DNA of 64,000 bases. Source: Bacteroidota bacterium (lineage in GTDB: Bacteria; Bacteroidota; Bacteroidia; UKL13-3). How positions within the stretch are numbered: the stretch's first letter is position 1; the number at the start of each line of letters is the position of its first letter. This document shows, one piece after another, positions 52,246 to 61,855 of this stretch. The translations under genes were made by a program, and so were the position numbers. The stretch lies in assembly GCA_027491085.1 (NCBI GenBank), contig JAIXWW010000020.1, positions 1-64,000 on the forward strand, in the 5' to 3' direction. The notes beneath the pieces are model-generated. The model was not told the DNA's origin, ran no database searches, and saw nothing but the letters and a program-made list of their open reading frames with translations.

Positions 52246-52911
52246 ATGGATAAAGAGAAATTTTTAAATGCCTATATTGAAATAAAAACAAAAACCTTTG
52301 TTAAGGCAGATAAGCATAAAAAACTGGAAACATTTTTTAAAGAAAATGAGACAGATTTAACCAAACTTACTTGCCGAGATATAGTAGCCATAATTGATGA
52401 ACTACAAAACAAGAAAATAACCATTCGCCAACCACTTTATAAGCATTTAATTTACCCAATACTTTTGGCACAAGTAGCCCAAAATAATATAGATGCCATC
52501 AAAACACTTTTAAAACTTGACGATCACCTTTTAAGCTACCAAGCTTATAGCCATGATACCAAATTTTCATGGGCAATGCTTTTAGAACAAGGCTTAACCA
52601 TAGCCCCTAACGATATTGAATTACTTAAACTATCAGAACAAACCACCAGAAACTATTTAAATTACACGCTTCATGAAATACCAATAGGCGTTATATATGG
52701 CGAAGATGGAGCAACCATAGCCGAGTGTGATGAACTGATAGAAAAAGTTATTGAATACGAAAAGTTATGTAACCAATTGCAGCTTGATGAAAAGGAATTG
52801 ATTGAAAACTGTAAATTTTATTATACTGCCTACAAGGCTTATTTAGCAGTTTACCCCAACTACCAAAACTTTGAAGATTATTTAAACAAAACCTACCAAC
52901 AAACGAGGTAG
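52246..52911 (+). CDS. Hypothetical protein
   Basis: Intact ORF; likely start MDKEKFLNAYIEIKTKTF (track start 52195 is GTG). Soluble, helical, no recognised domain. Confidence 0.6.
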   Translation: MDKEKFLNAYIEIKTKTFVKADKHKKLETFFKENETDLTKLTCRDIVAIIDELQNKKITIRQPLYKHLIYPILLAQVAQNNIDAIKTLLKLDDHLLSYQAYSHDTKFSWAMLLEQGLTIAPNDIELLKLSEQTTRNYLNYTLHEIPIGVIYGEDGATIAECDELIEKVIEYEKLCNQLQLDEKELIENCKFYYTAYKAYLAVYPNYQNFEDYLNKTYQQTR

Positions 52912-52940
52912 TTTAGGTTGGTTTAAAGAAATACAGCTAG

Positions 52941-52986
52941 TGCGGTTTTGCAAACCGCAGTAAATTACTATTGGCATTTGCAATGC
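52941..52986. repeat. Two adjacent palindromes with TGC loops
   Basis: TGCGGTTT-TGC-AAACCGCA (52941-52959) and GCATT-TGC-AATGC (52974-52986). Confidence 0.8.
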
Positions 52987-53199
52987 AAAAAATAGCAATT
53001 CCTTTCAATAGAATTACCTTGTTTATGGTTTAGTAAAAAGCGGATTACAAATCAATTTAGTGTTTAATTTGGATTGCAAATCTAAACCAATAGGCTTAAC
53101 AACATTTTTGGTTTTTTAGTGTGTGCTCACAAACATTTTAAAATATCAATTATTTTATATTTATTTACTTTTTTTTAACTATTTATTAGCTAAACCTAA

Positions 53200-53715
53200 A
53201 TGACTTATAAACTTATCTTATTTTTATTAATATGTTTTGCATCAACACCTTGTTTATGGGCGCAAAATGCAACTCAACTTACCATCAAAAAAATCAAAGG
53301 ATCGTATCACAATACCATTAAATTGCCCGCTAATTTGCGAATTGTAAAATACGATGAAGATAGAATTTTGCTTAAGTTAGATAGTATTAGCAATGGTTAT
53401 TTTTATGGAAACAAAGGTCAAGATAGTATTTTGATTAGTAAAATTAAAGCCATAAATACAAGAGGATTGAAGGAATATATTAAGTATCCAATAGCAGCAA
53501 CTTTTACTGCTATTAGTTTTGGTGCAGCTGTTTTTACCATTTATGCATTAAACAACCAAATTGATAAATGCGATGGAAACGGAGGTTGCAATAATGAAAT
53601 CTATCCATTTATTGGAATGGGTTATATGGGTACATTTGGATTATTAGCTACAACCTTTTACCTATTCCCAAAAACAAAATTTAGCAGCCGTAAATACAAC
53701 TTTAGCACCCACTAA
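53200..53715 (+). CDS. Hypothetical membrane protein
   Basis: Signal peptide; two TM segments (YPIAATFTAISFGAAVFTIYAL, FIGMGYMGTFGLLATTFYLF). Confidence 0.6.
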   Translation: MTYKLILFLLICFASTPCLWAQNATQLTIKKIKGSYHNTIKLPANLRIVKYDEDRILLKLDSISNGYFYGNKGQDSILISKIKAINTRGLKEYIKYPIAATFTAISFGAAVFTIYALNNQIDKCDGNGGCNNEIYPFIGMGYMGTFGLLATTFYLFPKTKFSSRKYNFSTH

Positions 53716-53852
53716 AACAGTGCAGTTATTTACTTTTTTCTTATTGAATGTGTCCGTGGTTAGTGTCCTCACCAATCAAACCAAATCGATTGGCGAGTTC
53801 CGATAGTTATCGGTAACCAACCAAGAATTATTGTTATCGCTAATGTAAAGCA

Positions 53853-53887
53853 ATCAGTTAAAGCCAAGAAGATGCTTTCAACATGAT
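53853..53887. repeat. Dispersed repeat, divergent copy
   Basis: atcagttaaagccaagaagatgctttcaacatgattt; compare 54947-54982 and 55031-55055. Confidence 0.75.
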
Positions 53888-53992
53888 TTGGTTTTTGTTA
53901 AGAATAATATTTACAATAAATTATCAAAAACATTCCTAAACTTTTTATTAAAATAGTTAAGTCCTAAGTTTGTATGTAATATCGTAGTTTGT

Positions 53993-54856
53993 ATGAAAAA
54001 AATGTATTTGTTGGGACTGATGTTTATATGGTCGGTGTTTTCAATTGCTCAAAATATTCCTAATGGTGGTTTTGAAAATTGGTCCACTACTGGAAATTAT
54101 GCCAATCCTGAAGGATGGTTTACTTTTAACGCTACGTTTTCTGCTATTAATGTTTTTACAGTTGAAAAAGGAACTCCTGGTGCTAGTGGTAATGGTTATG
54201 CAAAAATTACTTCAAAAAACATTGGTGATAATTTATTTCCAGGTGCTTTACTAATGGGTTTATTGGTAAACAATGAAGTAATTCCCGGTATGGCAATAAA
54301 TACCAAACCAGCATTTTTACTCGGAAAATATCAATCTAAAATTGGTAAAGATGATACTGCTTTGGTAATAGTGCAGTTTACTAAATGGAATAATTTAACC
54401 AATACCAGAGAACTAGAAGGGATTGGCATTTTAGATTTTATAGACCTAAATACAGATACTTGGACGGAATTTATTGTTAGCATGCATTATATAGGGAACC
54501 TTACCCCCGATTCGTGCTCTATAACTATTACTTTAGGCAATGCACCACCAGCATCAGATAACTTTTTTGCTGTTGATGATTTGATTTTTTCAAACACCTT
54601 GAATTTGACCAATGAGATAAATAAACCAAAAGCACAAGTTTACCCCAATCCTAACAATGGTAAGTTTACTATTAACTCAACAGCAAACATGAGCCATATT
54701 CAAATTACCAATATTTTAGGTGAAGTAGTTTTTTTGCAAAATATAAATGGTAATTCAGTTCGAATTATTTTAAATAATTTGGCCGCAGGTTTTTACCAAT
54801 ACTCCATTAATACCATTGATAATAAGGTTATAAATGGAAAGATTATGATTAATTGA
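53993..54856 (+). CDS. T9SS cargo protein with C-terminal sorting domain
   Basis: Signal peptide; IPNGGFENWSTTGNYANPEGWFTFN (PCMD-like carbohydrate-module start); C-terminus AQVYPNPNNGKFTINST...NNLAAGFYQYSINTIDNKVINGKIMIN. Confidence 0.85.
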   Translation: MKKMYLLGLMFIWSVFSIAQNIPNGGFENWSTTGNYANPEGWFTFNATFSAINVFTVEKGTPGASGNGYAKITSKNIGDNLFPGALLMGLLVNNEVIPGMAINTKPAFLLGKYQSKIGKDDTALVIVQFTKWNNLTNTRELEGIGILDFIDLNTDTWTEFIVSMHYIGNLTPDSCSITITLGNAPPASDNFFAVDDLIFSNTLNLTNEINKPKAQVYPNPNNGKFTINSTANMSHIQITNILGEVVFLQNINGNSVRIILNNLAAGFYQYSINTIDNKVINGKIMIN

Positions 54857-54946
54857 GATACAAATTTTAATTTCTTTTGCTTTGCCCAATTGCTGTTTTA
54901 CCCAATTTTTAGAAATATTTATATGGGCAATTGCTAAAGGAAAACT

Positions 54947-55055
54947 ATCAGTTAAAGCCAAGGAGATGCTTGCAGCATGACTAAGTGTTGTTAGTCTCTT
55001 GCCAATAGCTATCGGAGCAACAACGGCCAGAAGGAGATGCTTGCAGCATGACTTA
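54947..55055. repeat. Two copies of AAGGAGATGCTTGCAGCATGACT with ATGCT-TGC-AGCAT hairpin
   Basis: Copy at 54947-54982 (atcagttaaagccaaggagatgcttgcagcatgact) and 55031-55055 (aaggagatgcttgcagcatgactta). Confidence 0.85.
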
Positions 55056-55281
55056 GGTTTTTGTTTGAAATTTTTGTTTTTTATAAGATTACTAAAATAG
55101 TTTTTGAAAACTTCAACCATAGGCAAAAGAAGTTCTGGATTTCTAAATTTTAACTTTCCCTCCAATTTCGCGTTAGGGATAGCAGTGGAAATCCTTTTTT
55201 GTGCTAGGCTTTGGGTTGGGTAAAAAAGATTGGAACGAATAGCCCGCTCGAACGCCCATGTTATTTGTTGATTTGATGAAT

Positions 55282-55322
55282 GGTTAATTGGTTAATTGGT
55301 TGATTAGGTTGATTGGTTGAGA
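55282..55322. repeat. 8-bp tandem array GGTTRATT
   Basis: ggttaatt ggttaatt ggttgatt a ggttgatt ggttgaga. Confidence 0.85.
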
Positions 55323-55445
55323 GGTATTATTGTTAAACTGTTGAATTGTTATATTGTTGGGTTGATTTGTTGAATAAGCAATAGGCAATAGACAATGAGC
55401 AATTGGCAACTCGTAACTTGTGACTCGCAATAATTAACTTTTAAC

Positions 55446-55501
55446 AACGGACATCGAATAACGAACATCGAATAACGAACAACGAATAACGAACATCGAA
55501 T
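55446..55501. repeat. 14-bp tandem array, four units
   Basis: aacggacatcgaat / aacgaacatcgaat / aacgaacaacgaat / aacgaacatcgaat. Confidence 0.92.
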
Positions 55502-55562
55502 AAACAATCTGTAAACTAAAAAAATCGCCTATATTTGCGCCTCAAAATTTTGATTAAAATAC

Positions 55563-57512
55563 ATGATTGCTTTAACTAATATAGCCTTTGAGTTTGGTGG
55601 ACGATACCTTTACCGCAATGCAAATTGGCACATAAAACCTAATGAACGTATAGCTTTGGTGGGACGTAACGGAACCGGAAAGTCTACTTTATTGCGTGTA
55701 ATTAATGGTGAATATGGTTTAAGCGAAGGCACTATTAGTAAGCCTAAAGACTTGACTATTGGATTTTTAAATCAGGATAATTTAAGTTTTGAAACAGAAG
55801 ATACCATTCTAAATGTGACAATGCAGGCTTTTAGTCGTGCGCTGTTTTTGGAAAAAGAAATTGAAGAAATTTTGGCCAAAATGGAAACCGACCATAGCAT
55901 GGAGATTATTACCAAATTGAGCGATGCCCAAGAGGAATTTGATAGGTTGGATGGTTATAATATGAAGCATAAGTGCGAAAAAGTATTGGAAGGACTTGGT
56001 TTTACAACAGCTCAGTTACAGCAACCATACAAAAAGTTTTCGGGAGGATGGCGTATGCGTGTAATGCTTGCCAAACTTTTATTGCAAAATCCTGATTTAC
56101 TGATGCTGGATGAGCCAACGAATCACTTGGATTTACCTACCATTAAATGGCTAGAGGAATATTTAATTGGTTACCCAGGAACAGTTATAGTGGTAAGTCA
56201 CGATATGGAATTTTTGGATAAAATGACCAATAAAACCGTGGAAGTGGCTAATTCAAACATTTACGAATACAGCGGAAACTACAGTTTTTACCTAGAGGCA
56301 AAAGATGAGCGCATGGATTTACAACAGCGCCAATTCGATAACCAACAACAATTTATACGCGAGCAAGAACGTTTTATAGCGCGTTTTAAAGCCAAAGCCA
56401 GTAAGGCTACTGCTGCTCAAAGTAGGGTTAAAATGTTGGATAAATTAGATAAAATTGAAGCGCCTGAGGATGATAATTCTGCTATCAATATTCAGTTTAG
56501 AATTGGTCAGCAAAGTAGCCGTTTGGTAGCCGAAATTAACAATGTTACCAAATCGTTCCCCGATATTGATATTGTAAAAAATGCCAATGCGCGTATTGAA
56601 CGTGGCGATAAAATAGCCTTGATTGGTGCTAACGGAAAAGGTAAATCTACCTTATTGCGCATTATTGCCGGAGTTGAAAAATATGATGGTGAGGCTAAAA
56701 TTGGTTTTAATGTAAAAGAAGCTTTTTATGCACAGCATCAATTAGAAAGTTTAGGACAACAAAACGAAATTTTAGAAGAACTAGCACACCATGCTACTGA
56801 TAGACCAGAAACTGAATTAAGAACCGTTTTGGGTTGTTTTTTATTTGCGGGTGATGATGTGTTTAAGAAAATAAAAGTACTGAGTGGAGGTGAAAAAGCA
56901 CGTGTGGCATTGGCTAAAACGTTACTAACCGAAGCTAATTTTTTATTGCTAGATGAGCCTACCAATCACTTGGATATGCGAAGCATTAATATATTAAGCC
57001 AAGCATTACAAGCTTATGAAGGAACTTTTATAACGGTAAGTCACGATAGGCATTTTATAAGCCAAATAGCCAATAAAATTTGGTATATCGAAAACTTAGA
57101 ACTAAAAGAATATCCAGGAACTTACGCTGAATACGAAGAATGGCGCTTAAAAAACGAAGCATTGAATTTGGCAGCTAATAAAGATGCTGCAAAAGCACCT
57201 AAAAAAGCGGAACCTATTGTAGTAGCTAAGCCTGTGGAAGTAAAACCGGTGGTTAATGAAAACAAACCTAAGTTAAGCAATAACCAAATTCAAAAAATTA
57301 AAACCGATTTTGAACAAGCGGAAAAACAATTGGAAAAACTAAAACAACAATTAACAGCGGTAGAAGAAAGTTTTGCAAAACCTGAAGTAGCAAGTAATGC
57401 AGCTGAGTTAAATAAAAAACAATTGGAGATGAGTGTTTTGAAAAAACAAATTGCGGAGCAAGAAAACATCTACGAAAGGGCTTTTGAAGCCATGATGGAA
57501 TTGGAAGCTTAG
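55563..57512 (+). CDS. ABC-F family ATP-binding protein
   Basis: Two ABC domains (GRNGTGKSTLLRVI, GANGKGKSTLLRII), FSGGWRMRVMLAKLLLQNPDLLMLDEPTNHLD, LSGGEKARVALAKTLL, linker, C-terminal coiled coil, no TM. Confidence 0.95.
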   Translation: MIALTNIAFEFGGRYLYRNANWHIKPNERIALVGRNGTGKSTLLRVINGEYGLSEGTISKPKDLTIGFLNQDNLSFETEDTILNVTMQAFSRALFLEKEIEEILAKMETDHSMEIITKLSDAQEEFDRLDGYNMKHKCEKVLEGLGFTTAQLQQPYKKFSGGWRMRVMLAKLLLQNPDLLMLDEPTNHLDLPTIKWLEEYLIGYPGTVIVVSHDMEFLDKMTNKTVEVANSNIYEYSGNYSFYLEAKDERMDLQQRQFDNQQQFIREQERFIARFKAKASKATAAQSRVKMLDKLDKIEAPEDDNSAINIQFRIGQQSSRLVAEINNVTKSFPDIDIVKNANARIERGDKIALIGANGKGKSTLLRIIAGVEKYDGEAKIGFNVKEAFYAQHQLESLGQQNEILEELAHHATDRPETELRTVLGCFLFAGDDVFKKIKVLSGGEKARVALAKTLLTEANFLLLDEPTNHLDMRSINILSQALQAYEGTFITVSHDRHFISQIANKIWYIENLELKEYPGTYAEYEEWRLKNEALNLAANKDAAKAPKKAEPIVVAKPVEVKPVVNENKPKLSNNQIQKIKTDFEQAEKQLEKLKQQLTAVEESFAKPEVASNAAELNKKQLEMSVLKKQIAEQENIYERAFEAMMELEA

Positions 57513-57526
57513 AAAATTATAAAACG

Positions 57527-57556
57527 AAACGGTGTATGTTTACCCATGCACCGTTT
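57527..57556. terminator. Terminator-like 12-bp hairpin overlapping the 3' end of miaE
   Basis: AAACGGTGTATG tttacc CATGCACCGTTT (one wobble). Confidence 0.7.
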
Positions 57557-58121
57557 CTTGTTTGCCATAATTGGCAATAACTTTTGCTTCGTATTCCAGC
57601 CATTCTTTCCAACGTTTATCAACGTCTACATCTTTTCCATATTTACGCGCATAGCCAATAAATGTGGTATAATGACTGGCTTCGCTTGCCATTAAATCGT
57701 AATAAAATTTAGAAAGTTCTTCATCCTTAATATTTTCAGAAAGCACTTTAAAACGCTCGCAACTTCTTGCTTCAATCATGGCCGAAAAAAGCATTCTATC
57801 TACAAAACTTGCATTGCGGCTTCCACCTTTTTGCATAAATTGATACAGTTCGTTTACATAACTGTCTTTGCGTTCGCGGCCTAAAGTGTAGCCACGTTCT
57901 TTTATAATATTAAACACCATTTCAAAATGGCTAATTTCTTCCTTTACCAAATCTAATAAATCTGCCACCAAATCAGTTAACTCCGGATTGTAAGTAATAA
58001 TGGTAATGGCGTTACTGGCTGCTTTTTGTTCGCACCAAGCATGGTCGGTTAATATTTCTTCTAAATTACTTTCTACTATATTTACCCAACGTGGGTCGGT
58101 TGGAAGTTTAAGTCCTAACAT
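57540..58121 (-). CDS. miaE: tRNA-(ms[2]io[6]A)-hydroxylase, MiaE-like
   Basis: DHAWCEQKAASNAITIITY, VKEEISHFEMVFNIIKERGYTLGRERKDSYVNELYQFM, MIEARSCERFKVLSENIKDEELSKFYYDLMASEASHYTTFIGYA (diiron ferritin-like). Confidence 0.93.
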   Translation of the reverse strand: MLGLKLPTDPRWVNIVESNLEEILTDHAWCEQKAASNAITIITYNPELTDLVADLLDLVKEEISHFEMVFNIIKERGYTLGRERKDSYVNELYQFMQKGGSRNASFVDRMLFSAMIEARSCERFKVLSENIKDEELSKFYYDLMASEASHYTTFIGYARKYGKDVDVDKRWKEWLEYEAKVIANYGKQETVHG

Positions 58122-58134
58122 GTTTAATTAAAAA

Positions 58135-58626
58135 TTATTTGTTTAATAAATCAATTTCTTTTTGGTAATCGTATTGCAAATCCTCGTGCAAGGTGCTGAG
58201 CGATTCATTTATTTTTTTGAGTTGCGCTTTGTATAAATTATACAAAACGGTACTCTTTCTAAAATCAATACCAGTATTATCTAATTCTTTGCAAAAGTGC
58301 ACCAATAGTTCAATATTAGTAGTTGCCTTTGCTGAGTATTTTGCATTTTTATTGGCCAATCGTAATATTTTTCTGATTATTTTTTTAGCAAAGTACAAAT
58401 TACTTCTGTTCATTTCTGCAAACAGTTCAGTCATTTCTTGTTTCACACCATCAATAAATTGAGTTTCATCGTGGGTTTGAAATAATAGGTAATTTAAAAA
58501 CTCCTTATTGTCTTTTTTATACTTGGCTATTTTGGTGCAAAGTTCTACCAATTGCGCAGCATGAAGCGTTTGTAATTCTTTTTTTATTTCAGAAATAGAG
58601 GCAGTTTGCATAAAATTGGGCTGCAA
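58135..58626 (-). CDS. Hypothetical protein downstream/upstream neighbour of miaE
   Basis: Intact 163-aa helical ORF on the same strand as miaE, 13-nt gap. Confidence 0.65.
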   Translation of the reverse strand: MQPNFMQTASISEIKKELQTLHAAQLVELCTKIAKYKKDNKEFLNYLLFQTHDETQFIDGVKQEMTELFAEMNRSNLYFAKKIIRKILRLANKNAKYSAKATTNIELLVHFCKELDNTGIDFRKSTVLYNLYKAQLKKINESLSTLHEDLQYDYQKEIDLLNK

Positions 58627-58765
58627 TGTTATTGATAAAACTTTATATTCAAAAAATATAGTTTTTTGATCGAGTTGTTTTGTTTTAAAATTTTGATAAT
58701 AAAAATTACATTTTGATTACGTTTTTACATGTTGATTTTCAACTCAAAGTAGTTTTCTTTGTAAT

Positions 58766-59881
58766 ATGTCACATTTAAAGGAGCAAGTTAAGTTTATAGA
58801 CAAAAATAAAACAGGTTTTTATTCCATTTTAAAAAAGCGTGTAGATCAATATTTTATTGAAAACAATATTTCAAAACACGCCAATACAAGCATGGTTTTA
58901 AAAACCATTATTCTTTTAAGTGCATATATTTTACCATTCGTAATTTTATTGGCTTTTAAGCCAGGTTTTGGCATTAGTTTATTGCTTTGGAGTGCAATGG
59001 GCATTAGCCTTGCGGGTATTGGCATGAGCGTAATGCACGATGCCAATCATGGGGCTTACTCAGCAAATAAAAATGTAAATTATTGGTTAGGACATTCGTT
59101 AAATTTACTAGGTGGTTCGGTGTTTAATTGGAAATTACAGCACAATATTTTACACCATACTTATACCAATATTACTCATTTAGATGATGATATTTCCGAC
59201 AGATTGGTTTTAAAATTTTCGCCACATACCAAGCAGAAAAGTTTCCATCAGTTCCAATGGATTTATGCTTTCTTTTTTTATGGTTTGCTCACTTTTTATT
59301 GGGCTGTAGCTAAAGATTTTATTCAGTTTTACCAGTTTTCTAAAAATGGCGTAAACAGTGCTTCTAAAAAGGAGAATGTGGCTATTCTTTCTAAAATTAT
59401 TGGTATCAAAATATTTTATTTTATAGTCATGTTTTTAGTGCCAACTTATGTGTTTCAAATTCCGTTTTGGCAAGTATTTACAGGCTTTATGCTGATGCAT
59501 TTTTTTTCAGGATTAATTTTAACTACTGTTTTTCAATTAGCACATACTGTTGAACATACCGATCATCCAATGCCTAATGCAGATGGAATTATTGAAAACG
59601 ACTGGGCTATTCATCAATTAAATACCACAGTTAATTTTTCGCCCAATAACAAATTGCTTTCGTGGTATGTAGGAGGTTTAAATTATCAAGTGGAGCATCA
59701 TTTGTTTCAAAAAGTATCGCATGTGCATTACCCAGCCATTGCTAAAATAGTAAAACAAACTGCCAAAGAATTTGGAGTGCCTTATTTAGAAAATAAAACT
59801 CTTTTTGGTGCCATTGGTTCTCATATTGCCTACCTAAAACAATTGGGCAAATTACCTAATTTGCACGAAGCAATTGGTTAG
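58766..59881 (+). CDS. Membrane fatty acid desaturase (acyl-CoA desaturase)
   Basis: His boxes HDANHG, HNILHHTYTN, QVEHHLF; TM segments. Confidence 0.95.
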   Translation: MSHLKEQVKFIDKNKTGFYSILKKRVDQYFIENNISKHANTSMVLKTIILLSAYILPFVILLAFKPGFGISLLLWSAMGISLAGIGMSVMHDANHGAYSANKNVNYWLGHSLNLLGGSVFNWKLQHNILHHTYTNITHLDDDISDRLVLKFSPHTKQKSFHQFQWIYAFFFYGLLTFYWAVAKDFIQFYQFSKNGVNSASKKENVAILSKIIGIKIFYFIVMFLVPTYVFQIPFWQVFTGFMLMHFFSGLILTTVFQLAHTVEHTDHPMPNADGIIENDWAIHQLNTTVNFSPNNKLLSWYVGGLNYQVEHHLFQKVSHVHYPAIAKIVKQTAKEFGVPYLENKTLFGAIGSHIAYLKQLGKLPNLHEAIG

Positions 59882-59974
59882 TTTAATGCCAAAGGATAAA
59901 GCCTTTTGGGATTTTTTTTCAAAAAAATTAACACAATCGTCACATACAAATAGTATATTAGCACGATTTTTTAA

Positions 59975-60394
59975 TTGAAAAAGTTCGCGCTAGATATTAC
60001 AGATGAGGAAGAAACACTTTTTTACGGATTGCTAAGCAATGAAAAAGTGTCGCGCCTAGCATGGTTATTAAACCATTCACTCGAAATAAATTTGGCTCGA
60101 GTTGATAGCATTGAATGGTATAACGAATCGGAAAGAGAATATTTTTATTTCAATAAATTTATTTATAACGATGAGCTAAACCACTTAACTTACACACTAT
60201 TTGCCAATTCCGATGAAAGTAAAATTCTTTTTACAGAATTAAGAGCCATGCAATACTTTATTTTAATTGAAGGTGGACTATCTTTTTTTGATGAAAAATT
60301 ATTTTTAAAACAAGTAAAAACTATTTCTGAAATTCAGCTTGTTAGTTTAATAGACCAAACAAGGCTAAAACAGAAAGTAAATTTAATATTATAA
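59975..60394 (+). CDS. IPExxxVDY family protein (TTG start)
   Basis: KKFALDITDEEETLFYGLLSNEKVSRLAWLLNHSLEINLARVDSIEWYN; directly upstream of pyk. Confidence 0.75.
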   Translation: MKKFALDITDEEETLFYGLLSNEKVSRLAWLLNHSLEINLARVDSIEWYNESEREYFYFNKFIYNDELNHLTYTLFANSDESKILFTELRAMQYFILIEGGLSFFDEKLFLKQVKTISEIQLVSLIDQTRLKQKVNLIL

Positions 60395-60412
60395 AAAAAT
60401 TATAGAAGAGAG

Positions 60413-61849
60413 ATGAGTAAAGCACTTTTTAACCGTACCAAAATTGTGGCCACTATTGGGCCAGCTACCAGCAGTTTAGAAAATTTAAAAGCCATTATTA
60501 ACGAAGGAGTTGATGTTTGTCGTTTAAATTTTTCACATGGTTCTTATGCCGATCATCAGCAGGTTATTGATAATATTAGGCAAGCCAATCAGGATTTAGG
60601 AACTAATGTTTGTATGCTATTAGATTTACAAGGTCCTAAGTTACGTGTTGGTGAAATGGAAAATGGTAAGGTAGAGTTAATTCAAGGTGAAATAATTGAA
60701 GTAACTACCGAAAAATGCATTGGAACGAGTAACCGCATTTATATCAATTTTGAAAATTTACCTAAAGATGTAAATCCAGGCGAACGCATTTTGTTAGATG
60801 ATGGAAAACTGGAATTAAAAGTAATTGAAACCAATAAGAAAAACTTGGTGAAGGCCGAAGTTGTTTTTGGAGGATGGCTTTCAAATAAAAAAGGATTTAA
60901 CTTACCTAATACCAAAATGAGTATTCCAAGTATGACTCAAAAAGATTTGGATGATTTGAAGTTTGGTTTGGATAATAAAGTAGAGTGGGTGGCCCTTTCA
61001 TTTGTAAGAAATGAACATGATGTAGTTTTTATAAAAAATATTATTGAATTAAACGATTGGAAACCACGTGTAATTTCAAAAATAGAAAAGCCAGAAGCAG
61101 TGGCCAATATTGATAAAATCATTGCAGCCTCTGATGGAATTATGGTAGCGCGTGGCGATTTAGGTGTAGAAATGCCTATGGAACAAGTTCCTGTTATTCA
61201 AAAACGCATTGTTAAAAAGTGCATTGAAGCAAGCAAGCCTGTAATTATTGCTACGCAAATGATGGAAAGCATGATTGTAAGTCCAGTGCCTACTCGTGCT
61301 GAGTTAAACGATATTGCCAATGCAGTAATGGATGGTGCCGATGCAGTAATGTTAAGTGCCGAAACTTCGGTGGGTGCATATCCGGTTAATGCCATCAGCT
61401 ACATGCGCAGAACCATTATGGAGGTAGAAACAGGAACCAATGCGCCTTATTTTAAAGGAACTAGGCCTACAGAAGATAGCGAAACCTTTTTATCAGATGA
61501 AATTTGTTTTACAGCAGTAAGAGTTAGCGACCATTTAAAAGCAAGCGCCATTGTGGGTATGACTTTTTCGGGTTATTCAGCTTACAAAATTTCATCATTC
61601 CGCCCAAAAGCAAGCATTTTTATTTTTACTACCAACCCACGTTTGGTTAATACTTTAAGTTTGGTTTGGGGCGTGCGTGGCTTTTTATACCGCGAGTTTG
61701 AAAGTACCGATGACTCCATGCAAGATGTAAATAATAACCTGTTAAAAGGTGGTTATATTCAAAAGGGACAATTGGTAATTAATACCGCAAGTATGCCAAT
61801 CATTGAACGTAACAGGGTAAATACTATCAAGATTTCTGAAATTAAATAA
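60413..61849 (+). CDS. pyk: Pyruvate kinase
   Basis: RTKIVATIGPATSSLENLKAIINEGVDVCRLNFSHGSYADH; SKIEKPEAVANIDKIIAASDGIMVARGDLGVEMP; ATQMMESMI. Confidence 0.98.
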   Translation: MSKALFNRTKIVATIGPATSSLENLKAIINEGVDVCRLNFSHGSYADHQQVIDNIRQANQDLGTNVCMLLDLQGPKLRVGEMENGKVELIQGEIIEVTTEKCIGTSNRIYINFENLPKDVNPGERILLDDGKLELKVIETNKKNLVKAEVVFGGWLSNKKGFNLPNTKMSIPSMTQKDLDDLKFGLDNKVEWVALSFVRNEHDVVFIKNIIELNDWKPRVISKIEKPEAVANIDKIIAASDGIMVARGDLGVEMPMEQVPVIQKRIVKKCIEASKPVIIATQMMESMIVSPVPTRAELNDIANAVMDGADAVMLSAETSVGAYPVNAISYMRRTIMEVETGTNAPYFKGTRPTEDSETFLSDEICFTAVRVSDHLKASAIVGMTFSGYSAYKISSFRPKASIFIFTTNPRLVNTLSLVWGVRGFLYREFESTDDSMQDVNNNLLKGGYIQKGQLVINTASMPIIERNRVNTIKISEIK

Positions 61850-61855
61850 TACATT

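Noticed and set aside
55446-55501. 14-bp repeats as CRISPR or replication-origin iterons
   Set aside because: Too short and spacer-free for CRISPR; no replication initiator gene or plasmid context nearby.
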